Shown here piece by piece: positions 18,401-26,353 of a stretch of DNA of 64,000 bases. The translations under genes were made by a program, and so were the position numbers. The stretch is from Farysia itapuensis. Its lineage: Eukaryota; Basidiomycota; Ustilaginomycetes; Ustilaginales; Ustilaginaceae. Where the stretch lies: the NCBI GenBank assembly GCA_023212645.1, contig JALBYC010000001.1, positions 310,001 to 374,000 of the forward strand. Reading direction: 5' to 3'. The first letter of the stretch is position 1; each line of letters begins with the position of its first letter. The notes under the pieces are model-generated. The model searched no databases. It was given only the letters and a program-made list of their open reading frames with translations, and had not been told where the DNA came from.

Positions 18401-21125
18401 TCCAGCCCGTCTGAAGAGCGACGATCTTTGCACCACTCCTTGCCCCGGTGACACTACTCAGTACTGTGGTCAGGCAGGATACTTGAGCGTCTTCTACGAC
18501 ACTCTGTCATACAACACCACCTCCAAGAGTCTCCTGCCTGGAGCGTTCCAAGGTTCCTTCAACAAGCCCACGGTCGGTAACTACAAGTATGTCGACTGTG
18601 TCACTGATCCTCCGGGTCGTGCTCTGCAGGGCGCACAGTATACTGATACGAAGAACATGACCGTGGAGAACTGTGTTGCCTTCTGCTCCGGCAAGGGCTT
18701 CTCCATGGCTGGTACCGAGTTTGCTCAAGAGTGCTACTGTGGCAACACTTTGACAGCCAGTACAGCGTTCAACGCGACCGGATGCACGGCCATGTGTACC
18801 GGCAATAAGGGCGAATTGTGCGGTGGTGGATCTAGACTGTCTTTGTACGCCTTGAACGGCGTGGTCAGCGGAGGCAACACTACCACGACCACCACTACCA
18901 CTACCAGCGCTGCAGGCACGGCAACCAGCACGACTTCCGGCTCAGCCACGGGTACGACCACCTCGACCTCCGCTTCGGCGACGGCAAGTGGGCCTGCTGG
19001 TCTTACCGCTGACGACACTGCCAACTACGTCGGATGCTACGTGGACAGCGTCAACAACCGAGTACTGCCCAACCAGGGACTTGTCAGCACGACAAGCATG
19101 ACCATTGCCTTGTGCCGATCGACATGTGCTGGTCAAGGCTACGCTATCGCCGGTGCCGAATACGGTCAAGAATGTTGGTGCGCTAGCTCAGTGCCGTCGA
19201 CAGCGGCTACTGCTCCAGACACAGACTGCTCGGAGCCTTGCACCGGCAGCTCTGCGCAGATGTGCGGTAACTCGAACCGTCTCTCTATCTACAACGCCAA
19301 CCCATCGTCCTCTGGCAGCACAACCACCACTACCACCACCACGGCAAGCACCACCACTACGACTACCTCTTCGGCAGCGGCCACGTCGACCTCGGCGGCG
19401 CCGCCAGCATCAGCCAACCCCGCCTACAAGGGTTGTTACCTTGACTCGACCAGCTCTCGAACACTCGTGTACGAGGCATTGACAGGCTCGACTGTTAACG
19501 TGGACACTTGTCGGGCGGCATGCACTAAGTTGGGCTACCAGATTGCGGGAGTCGAATATGGCAGCGAGTGCTGGTGTGGCAACGCTATTCGCAACGGAGC
19601 TACTGTCCAGTCGGAGAGTGGATGCAACATGGCTTGTGCTGGCAACTCTGCTCAGACGTGCGGTGGCAGCAGTCGATTGTCGGTCTACTCTGACGCACCT
19701 GACATGTCCAAGATTGTCGTCTCGCAGCCCGCTGTGATTGGCAACTACACATCTCAGGGATGCTATGTGGACAATGTTGGTGCGCGTGTCTTGTACGACC
19801 TCACTCCCAAGGTCAGCCAGAACACGCTCGAGAACTGTGCGGCGGCTTGCAGCGCCTACAACTACTTTGGTGTCGAGTACAACAGCGAATGCTACTGTGG
19901 CAACACGCTGCGAACTGGTTCCGTTGTTGCCCCTGCAACCGACTGCAACTACCTCTGTTCGTACAACGCAAGCGAGTACTGCGGTGGCAGCAGTCGAATG
20001 GGCATCTACCAGCTCACCTCGCTCGTCAACCCAGTGACCACGACAACGACGACAACCACCAGTGCTGCGCCCACGACCACATCGACCACCAGCACGACTT
20101 CGTCTACCACCTCTAGCACCAGCACAACCTCGTCTACCACCTCTAGCACCAGCACAACCTCGTCTACCACCTCGAGCACGACCAGCACGACTACTTCCAG
20201 CACCACCACCACGACGAGCACGAGCACGAGCACTACCACCACCACCTCGAGCACGCCGACGACCACCAGCACAACCAGCACCACTACCACTACAACCTCG
20301 AGCACGCCGACGACCACCAGCACGACCAGCACCACTACCACTACCACCTCGAGCACACCGACGACCACCAGCACGACGAGCACCAGCACAACCACCACCA
20401 GCTCCACGACAACTACTACGAGCGCGGTGAGCTCAGCACTGCCTTCGGGAGTCAGCTCGATCGGATGCTACATTGACGCAGGAACGCGTTCGCTCGGAGT
20501 GACGGCCTACACCAAGAACGCGACCAACACTCCAGCTGGATGTGCGGCGACTTGCAGTTCCAAGGGTTACCGCTACAGCGGAGTCGAGTATGGCAACGAG
20601 TGCTACTGTGACAACTTCTTGCAGTTCAACGCTGCTACGCAGGGATCTGGTCAATCGGGTTGCACAATGGCTTGCAGTGGTGATTCGAAGCAGCTTTGTG
20701 GTGGTTCCAGCCGTATCCAGATCTTCAAGGATGCCAACTGGCAGCAAAAGTTCTTCACCGTCACCGGCAATGGGCTTTGGCGATTCGCGGACTGCTATGT
20801 CGACACGGTCTCTCCTCGTCTCCTCAACGTGACGATGACGCCTCTCAACCAGACCGTCGAGGGCTGTTTGGGAGCCTGCGCTGCCAAGAACCTCCCGCTT
20901 TGTGGTGTCGAGTACGGAGGAGAGTGCTACGGCGCCTACGTTCTTCCATCTACGGCCAAGACTGCTCCCAGCACCGGTGCTACCAACTCGCTGGCGCGTG
21001 GTTGCAACAAAGCGTGCAACGCCAACTCGACGATTGCTTGCGGTGGTGCAAGCCGTCTCAACATATACACCTTCAACTCGACCCTTACACCCCTCTTCCC
21101 TTCGCAGCTCGACTACCTTTCCTAA
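15417..21125 (+). CDS. Giant secreted protein: PQQ-like propeller plus seven WSC modules
   Basis: A 1902-residue intronless secreted protein. The start at 15417 gives a signal peptide (about residues 1-32); a second Met lies at residue 9. Residues about 35-540 resemble a quinoprotein-type beta-propeller, with repeated GxVYAGF and TGNG-like blades. Ig-like/ASH-like beta domains with an acidic run near 704-712 follow. Seven WSC modules (GCYxD...ECWCG...CGGSSRLS) start near residues 935, 1056, 1201, 1336, 1442, 1681 and 1787. Thr/Ser-rich linkers separate several of them; the longest, about 1540-1670, is probably heavily O-mannosylated. WSC modules bind carbohydrate and occur in wall sensors and secreted enzymes. 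No C-terminal membrane span or GPI signal is seen, so it is probably secreted into the wall or medium. Enzymatic activity of the propeller is unproven. Neighbouring glucan genes suggest a wall-binding role. Confidence 0.88.
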   Translation: MRFQPFSSMAPRASLLAVLGLVSAGLSSVLAVDSATTYGKGDCLMENCAPIQSGYLDGYNFDPAIVGGATFGQLWTTLTNAGENFLAQPLTYTPSGGSQSVIALSEANKAYVLDASTGAVRASRTLYAPFTAQDAQCNDVYPTIGITGTPVLDPASNTLFFWSKGYADGQTAGLANGRYRFYGVDPVTLQDKFAPVDLQGTQAGNRADEYFEGGKVLQRTGLLLANGVVYAGFGGHCDNFNYTGWIVGMDAASGKYVTSFSSQSGAFGKTGSGIWMAGGGLSYDGSNMWVCTGNGFGEELSSIPRIGRNPPGALAMSVIKLSMNPLTAVDFFAPSDYRAIDAADQDFGSSGVAILPTGFAAGGVSRLAIANGKNAKAYVMNADGLGGYKTGNGGGDGNLQTIPLGGQSFSTAGAYPFEGGYIYISATNSPTIAYKFGTDSGGNPSFAQVGQTEDSATGRGVGHTTVTSYNGQAGSGLLWVTDISNGNLRVYNALPSSNGTMKHIFVGSFPNGGAKYQRPVPGNGRMFVVSNSGYISAFGSPVNLPLTCTASLAYGTVLVGNSSTLPVTCTANIQTTIAASKTSDSTFVTSAIPKTALAVNASFTFNVTWTPTTVGTFAGTVTLNTTNGATKTPYVNTVPIILRGTATTKGPTFSLVPLNIAFGGLVPGAADSIGGLNKTVSLSNLGLGDLTVTSWDFDETSGDSADDDDDDAPATSTGGDADGVLFDKKNTTGNFTLYSMPTTVPGQNSTALVVNFNPSVDGTYQAVLTIYTNGGNGTVLFTGNAAGPSQFNFTTGQYDGSSLNQTSYMDFGNVMNGAKVIQYLNVTNNGESALVISKSKPPVGPLFYAVNPTTDLTEGDTIAPGETESAAIELTPPVTQVNVPVFNTSGTWVLNGNDPNFGVHFINMTARIISRQVGPRLAVTSAGDTNGTARWQYYGCYLNVGGNATLANLMSRTANMENGQCQSVALAQGGVAIFAGTMYGQECWGGSSVPDPARLKSDDLCTTPCPGDTTQYCGQAGYLSVFYDTLSYNTTSKSLLPGAFQGSFNKPTVGNYKYVDCVTDPPGRALQGAQYTDTKNMTVENCVAFCSGKGFSMAGTEFAQECYCGNTLTASTAFNATGCTAMCTGNKGELCGGGSRLSLYALNGVVSGGNTTTTTTTTTSAAGTATSTTSGSATGTTTSTSASATASGPAGLTADDTANYVGCYVDSVNNRVLPNQGLVSTTSMTIALCRSTCAGQGYAIAGAEYGQECWCASSVPSTAATAPDTDCSEPCTGSSAQMCGNSNRLSIYNANPSSSGSTTTTTTTTASTTTTTTSSAAATSTSAAPPASANPAYKGCYLDSTSSRTLVYEALTGSTVNVDTCRAACTKLGYQIAGVEYGSECWCGNAIRNGATVQSESGCNMACAGNSAQTCGGSSRLSVYSDAPDMSKIVVSQPAVIGNYTSQGCYVDNVGARVLYDLTPKVSQNTLENCAAACSAYNYFGVEYNSECYCGNTLRTGSVVAPATDCNYLCSYNASEYCGGSSRMGIYQLTSLVNPVTTTTTTTTSAAPTTTSTTSTTSSTTSSTSTTSSTTSSTSTTSSTTSSTTSTTTSSTTTTTSTSTSTTTTTSSTPTTTSTTSTTTTTTSSTPTTTSTTSTTTTTTSSTPTTTSTTSTSTTTTSSTTTTTSAVSSALPSGVSSIGCYIDAGTRSLGVTAYTKNATNTPAGCAATCSSKGYRYSGVEYGNECYCDNFLQFNAATQGSGQSGCTMACSGDSKQLCGGSSRIQIFKDANWQQKFFTVTGNGLWRFADCYVDTVSPRLLNVTMTPLNQTVEGCLGACAAKNLPLCGVEYGGECYGAYVLPSTAKTAPSTGATNSLARGCNKACNANSTIACGGASRLNIYTFNSTLTPLFPSQLDYLS
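20245..20397 (+). repeat. 51-base in-frame tandem repeat in the Thr-rich linker
   Basis: Three near-identical units begin at about 20245, 20296 and 20347, each starting CCTCGAGCAC and spaced exactly 51 bases, encoding 17 residues rich in Thr/Ser. A shorter 30-base-like duplication of the same kind lies just upstream, about 20098-20170. Such units can change length by slippage without a frameshift. Confidence 0.75.
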
Positions 21126-22044
21126 AACTCCCTCTCGCTTCCTATGTTTCGGCTTTTACCACTTTTTCTTTAGACACCGTCATGGGTTTTCTGCTTTCCG
21201 TTTTCTGCTATGGGATTGTTCCAAGTAATGGAAATTGTTTACCGTTCCTTTCGCATTTGGTGTGTCTACCGCAAGCTGAGTCTCCATGGTGTTTGGGCTG
21301 AGTCGCATATAGGGAAGGCCGGCCTTTTCGATTTCGGATTTTACGTCGCCATCGATACACGAAATCACAATGTCAACCGGCAAATATCTTCTTTGCCATG
21401 AGCCCCTTCGCAAAGCGTCTACTAGCTTCTATTTTGCATTTTAGAACAACTGCGCTACTTCTGCTCAACTATGTCCGTGAGCACACCAGGGTCAACGCTC
21501 TATATCGTTCGACAAGAATGCTAGGGAAAGGAGTTTAAGGAAATGCAAAGCCGGCCAGAGTGTTAGAGTCCATGGTTCGGATATGCATTTGTGCATTTGG
21601 CGCATTTTGGATGTCGGACTCAAGAGTTTCCGAACGAGTCAGAGCATCGCTAAGCGAGACACTTTGGCAAATTTAAATTCATGGCCGTGGACATGGCTGG
21701 AGATAGCAACGTGCGTGGAGAGAGCGAGCACATCATTCACAATTCTCCACCTCGTTCGGCGTTTTGCATCAACAGCAGATCGGACCCAAGAAAAGAAAGA
21801 AAGATTGCCAAGCATGGCGCCAATCTGCTCCGCGGTGCAGCCTCCACTCACACTGGCTCCACTCTGCACCCTGTCCATGGCGCCACAGCTTATCGGCTTT
21901 GCATCTAGTCACTCCTTTTCTCCGGACCACACCTAGTTTGCGATAGATTGTCAAGCAGCACAGCTTGCCTATAAGATGTCCAGCTTCTGATCGCCTCAAA
22001 CATAAATTCCATCTCCCCCCGCCTTCCCAACTTTGGTATCAGAA
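21126..22044. other. Spacer between WSC and MFS genes
   Basis: This stretch holds the 3' flank of the WSC gene and the upstream region of the transporter. Only short, unrelated open frames are present and I can assign none of them. Confidence 0.5.
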
Positions 22045-23790
22045 ATGACGTCGGTCTTTGCAGCTTCATGGGTGGGTACCCTGATCAATGAGGTGTCCAA
22101 CGGCAGATTACTGCCACGACCAGATCAAAAGCCCGACTTTGTCTTGCCCGAGGACCTTAGATCGCCAAGTTCGACACCGTCGACGTCTACAACAACAACG
22201 CGACCGTGCAGCGAATCCTCTAGCTGCTCAGATACACCAACAACGTCACAGCCTCCATCGACTCACGAAAAGGATGTCGAGCGAGGAGTTCACGCAGCGA
22301 CAGAGGTTCCAGTTATGGATCCTGTAATGCGTATCATGAGCCAAGGAAAGACTCCGTCCGTCAAGAACGACGGTAACCATATCATTGTGGGCTGGTACGA
22401 TGACAAAGATCCCGAAAATCCACGCAACTGGTCTTCGCGAAAGAAGGCCTTCGTCACATTTGTCGTCAGCATCATGACCTTTGGTGTCTACACGGGCTCA
22501 GCAATCTACACTCCTTCGATTCCTGGTGTGATGGAAGTATTTGGCGTAGGCTTACCCAAGGCGACGCTCGGCCTGTCGCTGTTCGTACTGGGATATGCCG
22601 TAGGTCCCATGTTCCTCTCGCCTCTTTCGGAATTGCCCAGCGTGGGACGCAACTGGACCTACATCCCCAGCATGTTTGTCTTTGTCATGCTCAACATTGG
22701 CGCCGCTTTAGCGCCGAACTACAACACGCTGATGGCTATGCGTTTCCTCACGGGATTCTTCGGATCTCCCGCTCTGGCCACCGGTGGTGCAAGTTTGTCC
22801 GACATGTACGACGGTGTCGGTGTTGCCTTCCCCATTTCGATCTGGGCTATCGGCGCCGTGTGCGGACCAGTGCTAGGACCAGTGATTGGCGGCTTTTCAG
22901 CTCAGCACCTCGGATGGCGATGGCCCCTTTGGCTTCTCACTATCTTATCTGGTGTCACGACAGCCACTATCGCTCTCTACTTGCCCGAGACACTGGAGGC
23001 CAACATCCTGCTCCAACGAGCACGACGACTTCGCAAATTGACTGGCGACGATCGGATTCGCAGCCAGAGTGAACTTGACTCCGCCGCCACTCCAGCCAGC
23101 GATCTGATCAAGGAAGCGCTTCTGCGCCCACTCATCATCCTGATTGAGCCTGTCGTCTTCTTCACCAGCATCTACCTTGGCATTGCCTACGCCTGCTTCT
23201 ACCTCTTCTTCGAGAGCTTCCCCATTGTCTTTACCGAGATGCACGGCTTCAACCTGGGAGTCTCTGGTCTTCCCTTCTTGGGTCTGGCAGTGAGCGGCGT
23301 GATCACGCTGTTCGCCTACATGTGGTACCTCAAGGTATACTTCAACCCCCGCTTCTTGGCCAAAGCTGAGAAGGGCATCATTGTGCCCGAGGATCGCTTG
23401 GCACTGGCACTTTTCGCATCGTTCTTTGTGCCAGTCTCGCTGTTTGGATTTGGCTGGACGAGCGCACCGGACATCCACTGGATCGTGCCCATCATCTTTG
23501 CATCGCTGCTGCTGCCTGGTGTCTTTTTGCTCTTCCAGTCGTTGCTCGTCTACCTGCCCATGTCGTACCCAAAGTATGCCGCCTCGGTCTTGGCTGCCAA
23601 TGACTTGATTCGTTCCGCCATTGCGGCAGCGTTCCCGCTGTTTGGTCACGGCATGTTTGCCAATCTCGGCGTCGGACCTGGCTGCTCAGTACTAGGCGGT
23701 ATCTTTATCGCCCTCATCGTTCCACTGTGGGGTATCAAGAAGTACGGCCATCTCCTACGCAAGCACTCCAAGTATGCCCATGTCTATTAG
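22045..23790 (+). CDS. MFS transporter, DHA1 drug:H+ antiporter type
   Basis: A 581-residue intronless major facilitator. The open frame begins at a TTG, and the real ATG is at 22045. Residues 1-132 are a Ser/Thr-rich cytosolic tail ending in DPENPRNWS, the typical lead-in of fungal DHA1 multidrug/polyamine transporters. Twelve hydrophobic spans follow, the first at about 134-156. The cytosolic loop SELPSVGRNW corresponds to a degenerate motif A. A longer central loop (around 320-365) separates the two six-span halves. By family it would export toxic small molecules, polyamines or similar compounds from the plasma membrane in exchange for protons. The substrate cannot be inferred, and the neighbours do not form a metabolite cluster. 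Confidence 0.88.
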   Translation: MTSVFAASWVGTLINEVSNGRLLPRPDQKPDFVLPEDLRSPSSTPSTSTTTTRPCSESSSCSDTPTTSQPPSTHEKDVERGVHAATEVPVMDPVMRIMSQGKTPSVKNDGNHIIVGWYDDKDPENPRNWSSRKKAFVTFVVSIMTFGVYTGSAIYTPSIPGVMEVFGVGLPKATLGLSLFVLGYAVGPMFLSPLSELPSVGRNWTYIPSMFVFVMLNIGAALAPNYNTLMAMRFLTGFFGSPALATGGASLSDMYDGVGVAFPISIWAIGAVCGPVLGPVIGGFSAQHLGWRWPLWLLTILSGVTTATIALYLPETLEANILLQRARRLRKLTGDDRIRSQSELDSAATPASDLIKEALLRPLIILIEPVVFFTSIYLGIAYACFYLFFESFPIVFTEMHGFNLGVSGLPFLGLAVSGVITLFAYMWYLKVYFNPRFLAKAEKGIIVPEDRLALALFASFFVPVSLFGFGWTSAPDIHWIVPIIFASLLLPGVFLLFQSLLVYLPMSYPKYAASVLAANDLIRSAIAAAFPLFGHGMFANLGVGPGCSVLGGIFIALIVPLWGIKKYGHLLRKHSKYAHVY

Positions 23791-23880
23791 AAGTTTCTCC
23801 CAAACCCCCCGCCCCTTTATACCACTACACTGTATTTTATTCTGCTTTAATGATACAATAATAGAGTCGCAAGACATTCC

Positions 23881-24690
23881 TCAAAGTTTACTACTGGTGG
23901 TGGTGGTAGTGGAGTTGCCGGTGGTTTTGCGGGTGGAGACACGTGAGCGTGTGGCGTAGGCGGCGTACACGCCCGAAACCAGGCCAAAAGGGGGCACGAT
24001 CCATTGAAGCAGCCAGGTAGCGGTGTGAAGCGGGGCAGACCGCCAGCTGAAGGATGCCTGCCATTTAGCAATCAGCCTGTCCACCTGGTTTCGCAATTGA
24101 GCTGATGCCGAACCGGACTCGGCCTGAGCACGGGCAGAGGTGTTGTCGAGAATCGTATCCGCATAGGGCAGTTTGGAGCTGAGGGGAAGTTGAGCTTCGA
24201 GTCTTTGCCGCGCCTCTGCTTCAGTCAAACCTTTGGCAGTACCGTCGCGTGCCAGCATCCGAGTCAGCTGGTCTTCGGCAGAGCAGTATACGAGCACCAC
24301 CTGCCCGGTCCACGCCCACATGCCCGCTTCCACGAGCAACGGCGAATCGACAACGACAACGCAGTGTCCCGAAAGCCAGAACTTGAGCAGCAACCACATC
24401 ATCCGTCGTCGAATCGCACCATGTGTAATGGCATTCAGCTTGCGCGTCTCTGCAGGACTGGCAAAAGCAACGCGACCCAGCTGCGCACGATCCAGTGTAC
24501 CGTCGGCTTTGACGACTTCCGGACCAAATGTAGCGGCCAGCTTCTTGAGCGCCGGTTGACCAGGCTCCACCACCTGTCGGGCCAATACGTCCAGATCAAT
24601 CACTGGGATCTTTGCGGGATGCTGCGCTATGAGCCCGGATACAGTCGACTTGCCGGACGCGATGCCGCCTGTCAATCCAACGACCAGCAT
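23881..24690 (-). CDS. CAB5: Dephospho-CoA kinase
   Basis: A 269-residue CoaE-family kinase that phosphorylates the ribose 3'-hydroxyl of dephospho-CoA, the last step of coenzyme A synthesis. The P-loop GLTGGIASGKST is at residues 5-16, and DLDVLARQVV and the lid-region Arg-rich helix are present. DSPLLVEAG and a late LDNT motif fit the family. A hydrophobic span near the C-terminus (WLLQWIVPPFGLVSG) followed by a Thr/Ser-rich basic tail suggests membrane association, as reported for fungal homologs on mitochondria or lipid surfaces. It converges on the MFS gene, with only 90 bases between stops. Confidence 0.93.
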   Translation of the reverse strand: MLVVGLTGGIASGKSTVSGLIAQHPAKIPVIDLDVLARQVVEPGQPALKKLAATFGPEVVKADGTLDRAQLGRVAFASPAETRKLNAITHGAIRRRMMWLLLKFWLSGHCVVVVDSPLLVEAGMWAWTGQVVLVYCSAEDQLTRMLARDGTAKGLTEAEARQRLEAQLPLSSKLPYADTILDNTSARAQAESGSASAQLRNQVDRLIAKWQASFSWRSAPLHTATWLLQWIVPPFGLVSGVYAAYATRSRVSTRKTTGNSTTTTTSSKL

Positions 24691-24822
24691 GGCAGCTCAA
24701 GATAAGTGGGGTGGTAGTACAGGGCGTGAAAGCTCAGTTTCGCATTTATTTGCCAATTTAATTGCGCTTTATTTTAACGCGATTTAGGGTGGACATTTTG
24801 CGGGGGAGGGAAGATATAAAGG

Positions 24823-26218
24823 CTACATGGGAGAAGCTTCAAGAGCGGCATTGGGCACGAGGCCCAGCTCGCGCAACGTCTTGTTGGCGTCCGCAGGGGT
24901 AAAGAACTTGCGAGGAAAGGTCGTTGAGAACTGTTTGTCCAACAGTCAGCAACAGGTCACGGTCAGCCTTGAAGCGAAAGGGGAAAGAAGACTTACTTTT
25001 AGTGGGGCGACGCCGCCGTGCTTGTCATCAGCAACTACAGCGTCCTGCAGCTGTTGCAGCGTGGCATCGGCAGGCAAGGTACCTGTCCAAGTTCCGCCGG
25101 GTGCACGTACACGCAGTCGAGCCTCGTTGGACGTACTGGCTGCTACTTTGGGCGCGGCTGTGTTGGTCGGTGTCACATTGGCGCTTTCGCTCGTCGGCTT
25201 GCCCTCTCGAATGGCCTTGTCATTGGCGGCTTTCTCAGCTCGTTCGCGTTTGTCCGCCTCAATCTGAGCTTTAATTCGCGCCTTGAAGGCTGCATCTTCC
25301 ACCTTTTCTTTGCGCTTTCGCTCTGCTTCTCGCAGTCGCTCTACAAAGCCCCAAGCATAAAACGTCAGTGCAAAGTCAAAGGGGGGGGAAAGAAGTGGGC
25401 AGAGTCTGGCTTACCTTTGCGCTGCATATCGTCTCGGATCTCGTCCAAGTCTTGTGCCGCTTTGCGTCGTATCTTTTCGTTGGCTCTTGACTCTTCTGCG
25501 TCGACTTTGCTTTGTGCAGCTCGCTTCTCGCTCAGCTTGGCACGCAATTGCTCCAGCTTGGCCTTCTTTTCCTCGTCTGTCAATGGTTTGATCTTGAGAG
25601 GGCGGACACGGTCAGCCTGGGAAGAGAGAGGGTGAGTGTAGAGACAGAACATACCTCTTCGGTGCTCTCCTCGAAAGAGGTGTGACCCGCCTTCTCCGCG
25701 TGGAACGAGGCAAAGGCGGCAGACTTGAAGACTTTGCCACATTCGGTGCATTTGATCGACTGTGCAAGAGTGTGAACACCGTCAGTAACGAGCGCACAGA
25801 GGGTAAGCGATGGACTGTAGGCTTACTTTGGCTTCTCCCTCGCCGACGTTGTTCACGACATCGTCTGCCGCTTGCTGACCCTGCTTGGAGACAATGTCGG
25901 CCAACGCTGCTTCGTCCTCCTCGTCATACTGCATTCGAATGTGAGTAGAGAAATCTTCTGCCTCTGCTTGAGTCAGTGCTTACATCGTGATCGGCAGAGC
26001 TTTTGAAGGGAGCGCTCTTGTAATCGGTGGGCACGGGATGGTCCTGGTTAGCTTCGAGGTGGTCTAGCGTGGGTTGAAGACCCTTATTGCCTGTGGCATA
26101 CAGCGCCCACTCTACACGGTCCTGTGCGAACCCCATGTCGAGCACTGCGATACAGCATGTCAGTTACTCAGGTCGTCGCTGGTCAGGAGCCGTACATACG
26201 CATCTGTTTGTCACTCAT
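24823..26218 (-). CDS. UBA / C2H2 zinc finger / UBX domain protein (seven exons)
   Basis: Seven exons read 26218-26200, 26144-25984, 25928-25827, 25759-25655, 25616-25415, 25340-24997 and 24930-24823, all with GT-AG introns, giving 346 residues. Residues about 5-44 are a UBA domain (LLDMGFAQDRVEWALYATG), which binds ubiquitin. Residues 98-120 are a C-x2-C-x12-H-x5-H finger (HAEKAGH) like that of Otu1. A charged coiled coil runs about 150-260. Residues about 265-341 form a UBX domain, split by the last intron and ending in FPRKFFTPADANKTL, which should bind Cdc48/p97. The protein therefore looks like a Cdc48 ubiquitin-substrate adaptor of the UBXN1/SAKS1 type. Its start is only 135 bases from the divergent DML1 gene. 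The first exon of 19 bases is the least certain part. Confidence 0.85.
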
Positions 26219-26353
26219 GGTGTGGATGATGTTGGTCAAGAAAGGGCTTTGGTGGAGGCAAAGCAACAGACGACATCATCTTGAGGCTTCTTCCGTGCTT
26301 GGTTCCCACTTCAGGGTCTGGGTCACTTTTGCCTCCCTTGATTCCTCACACAG
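26219..26353. promoter_or_regulatory. 135-base shared promoter of the UBX gene and DML1
   Basis: Only 135 bases separate the two divergent ATG codons, so both core promoters must lie here or overlap the opposite gene's leader. No TATA element is apparent, which fits housekeeping expression. Confidence 0.5.

Noticed and set aside
20006..20407. Val/Leu-rich minus-strand frame that looks like a membrane protein
   Set aside because: It is the reverse strand of the Thr-coding repeats in the WSC linker (ACC/ACG read as GGT/CGT-type Val/Leu), not a gene.
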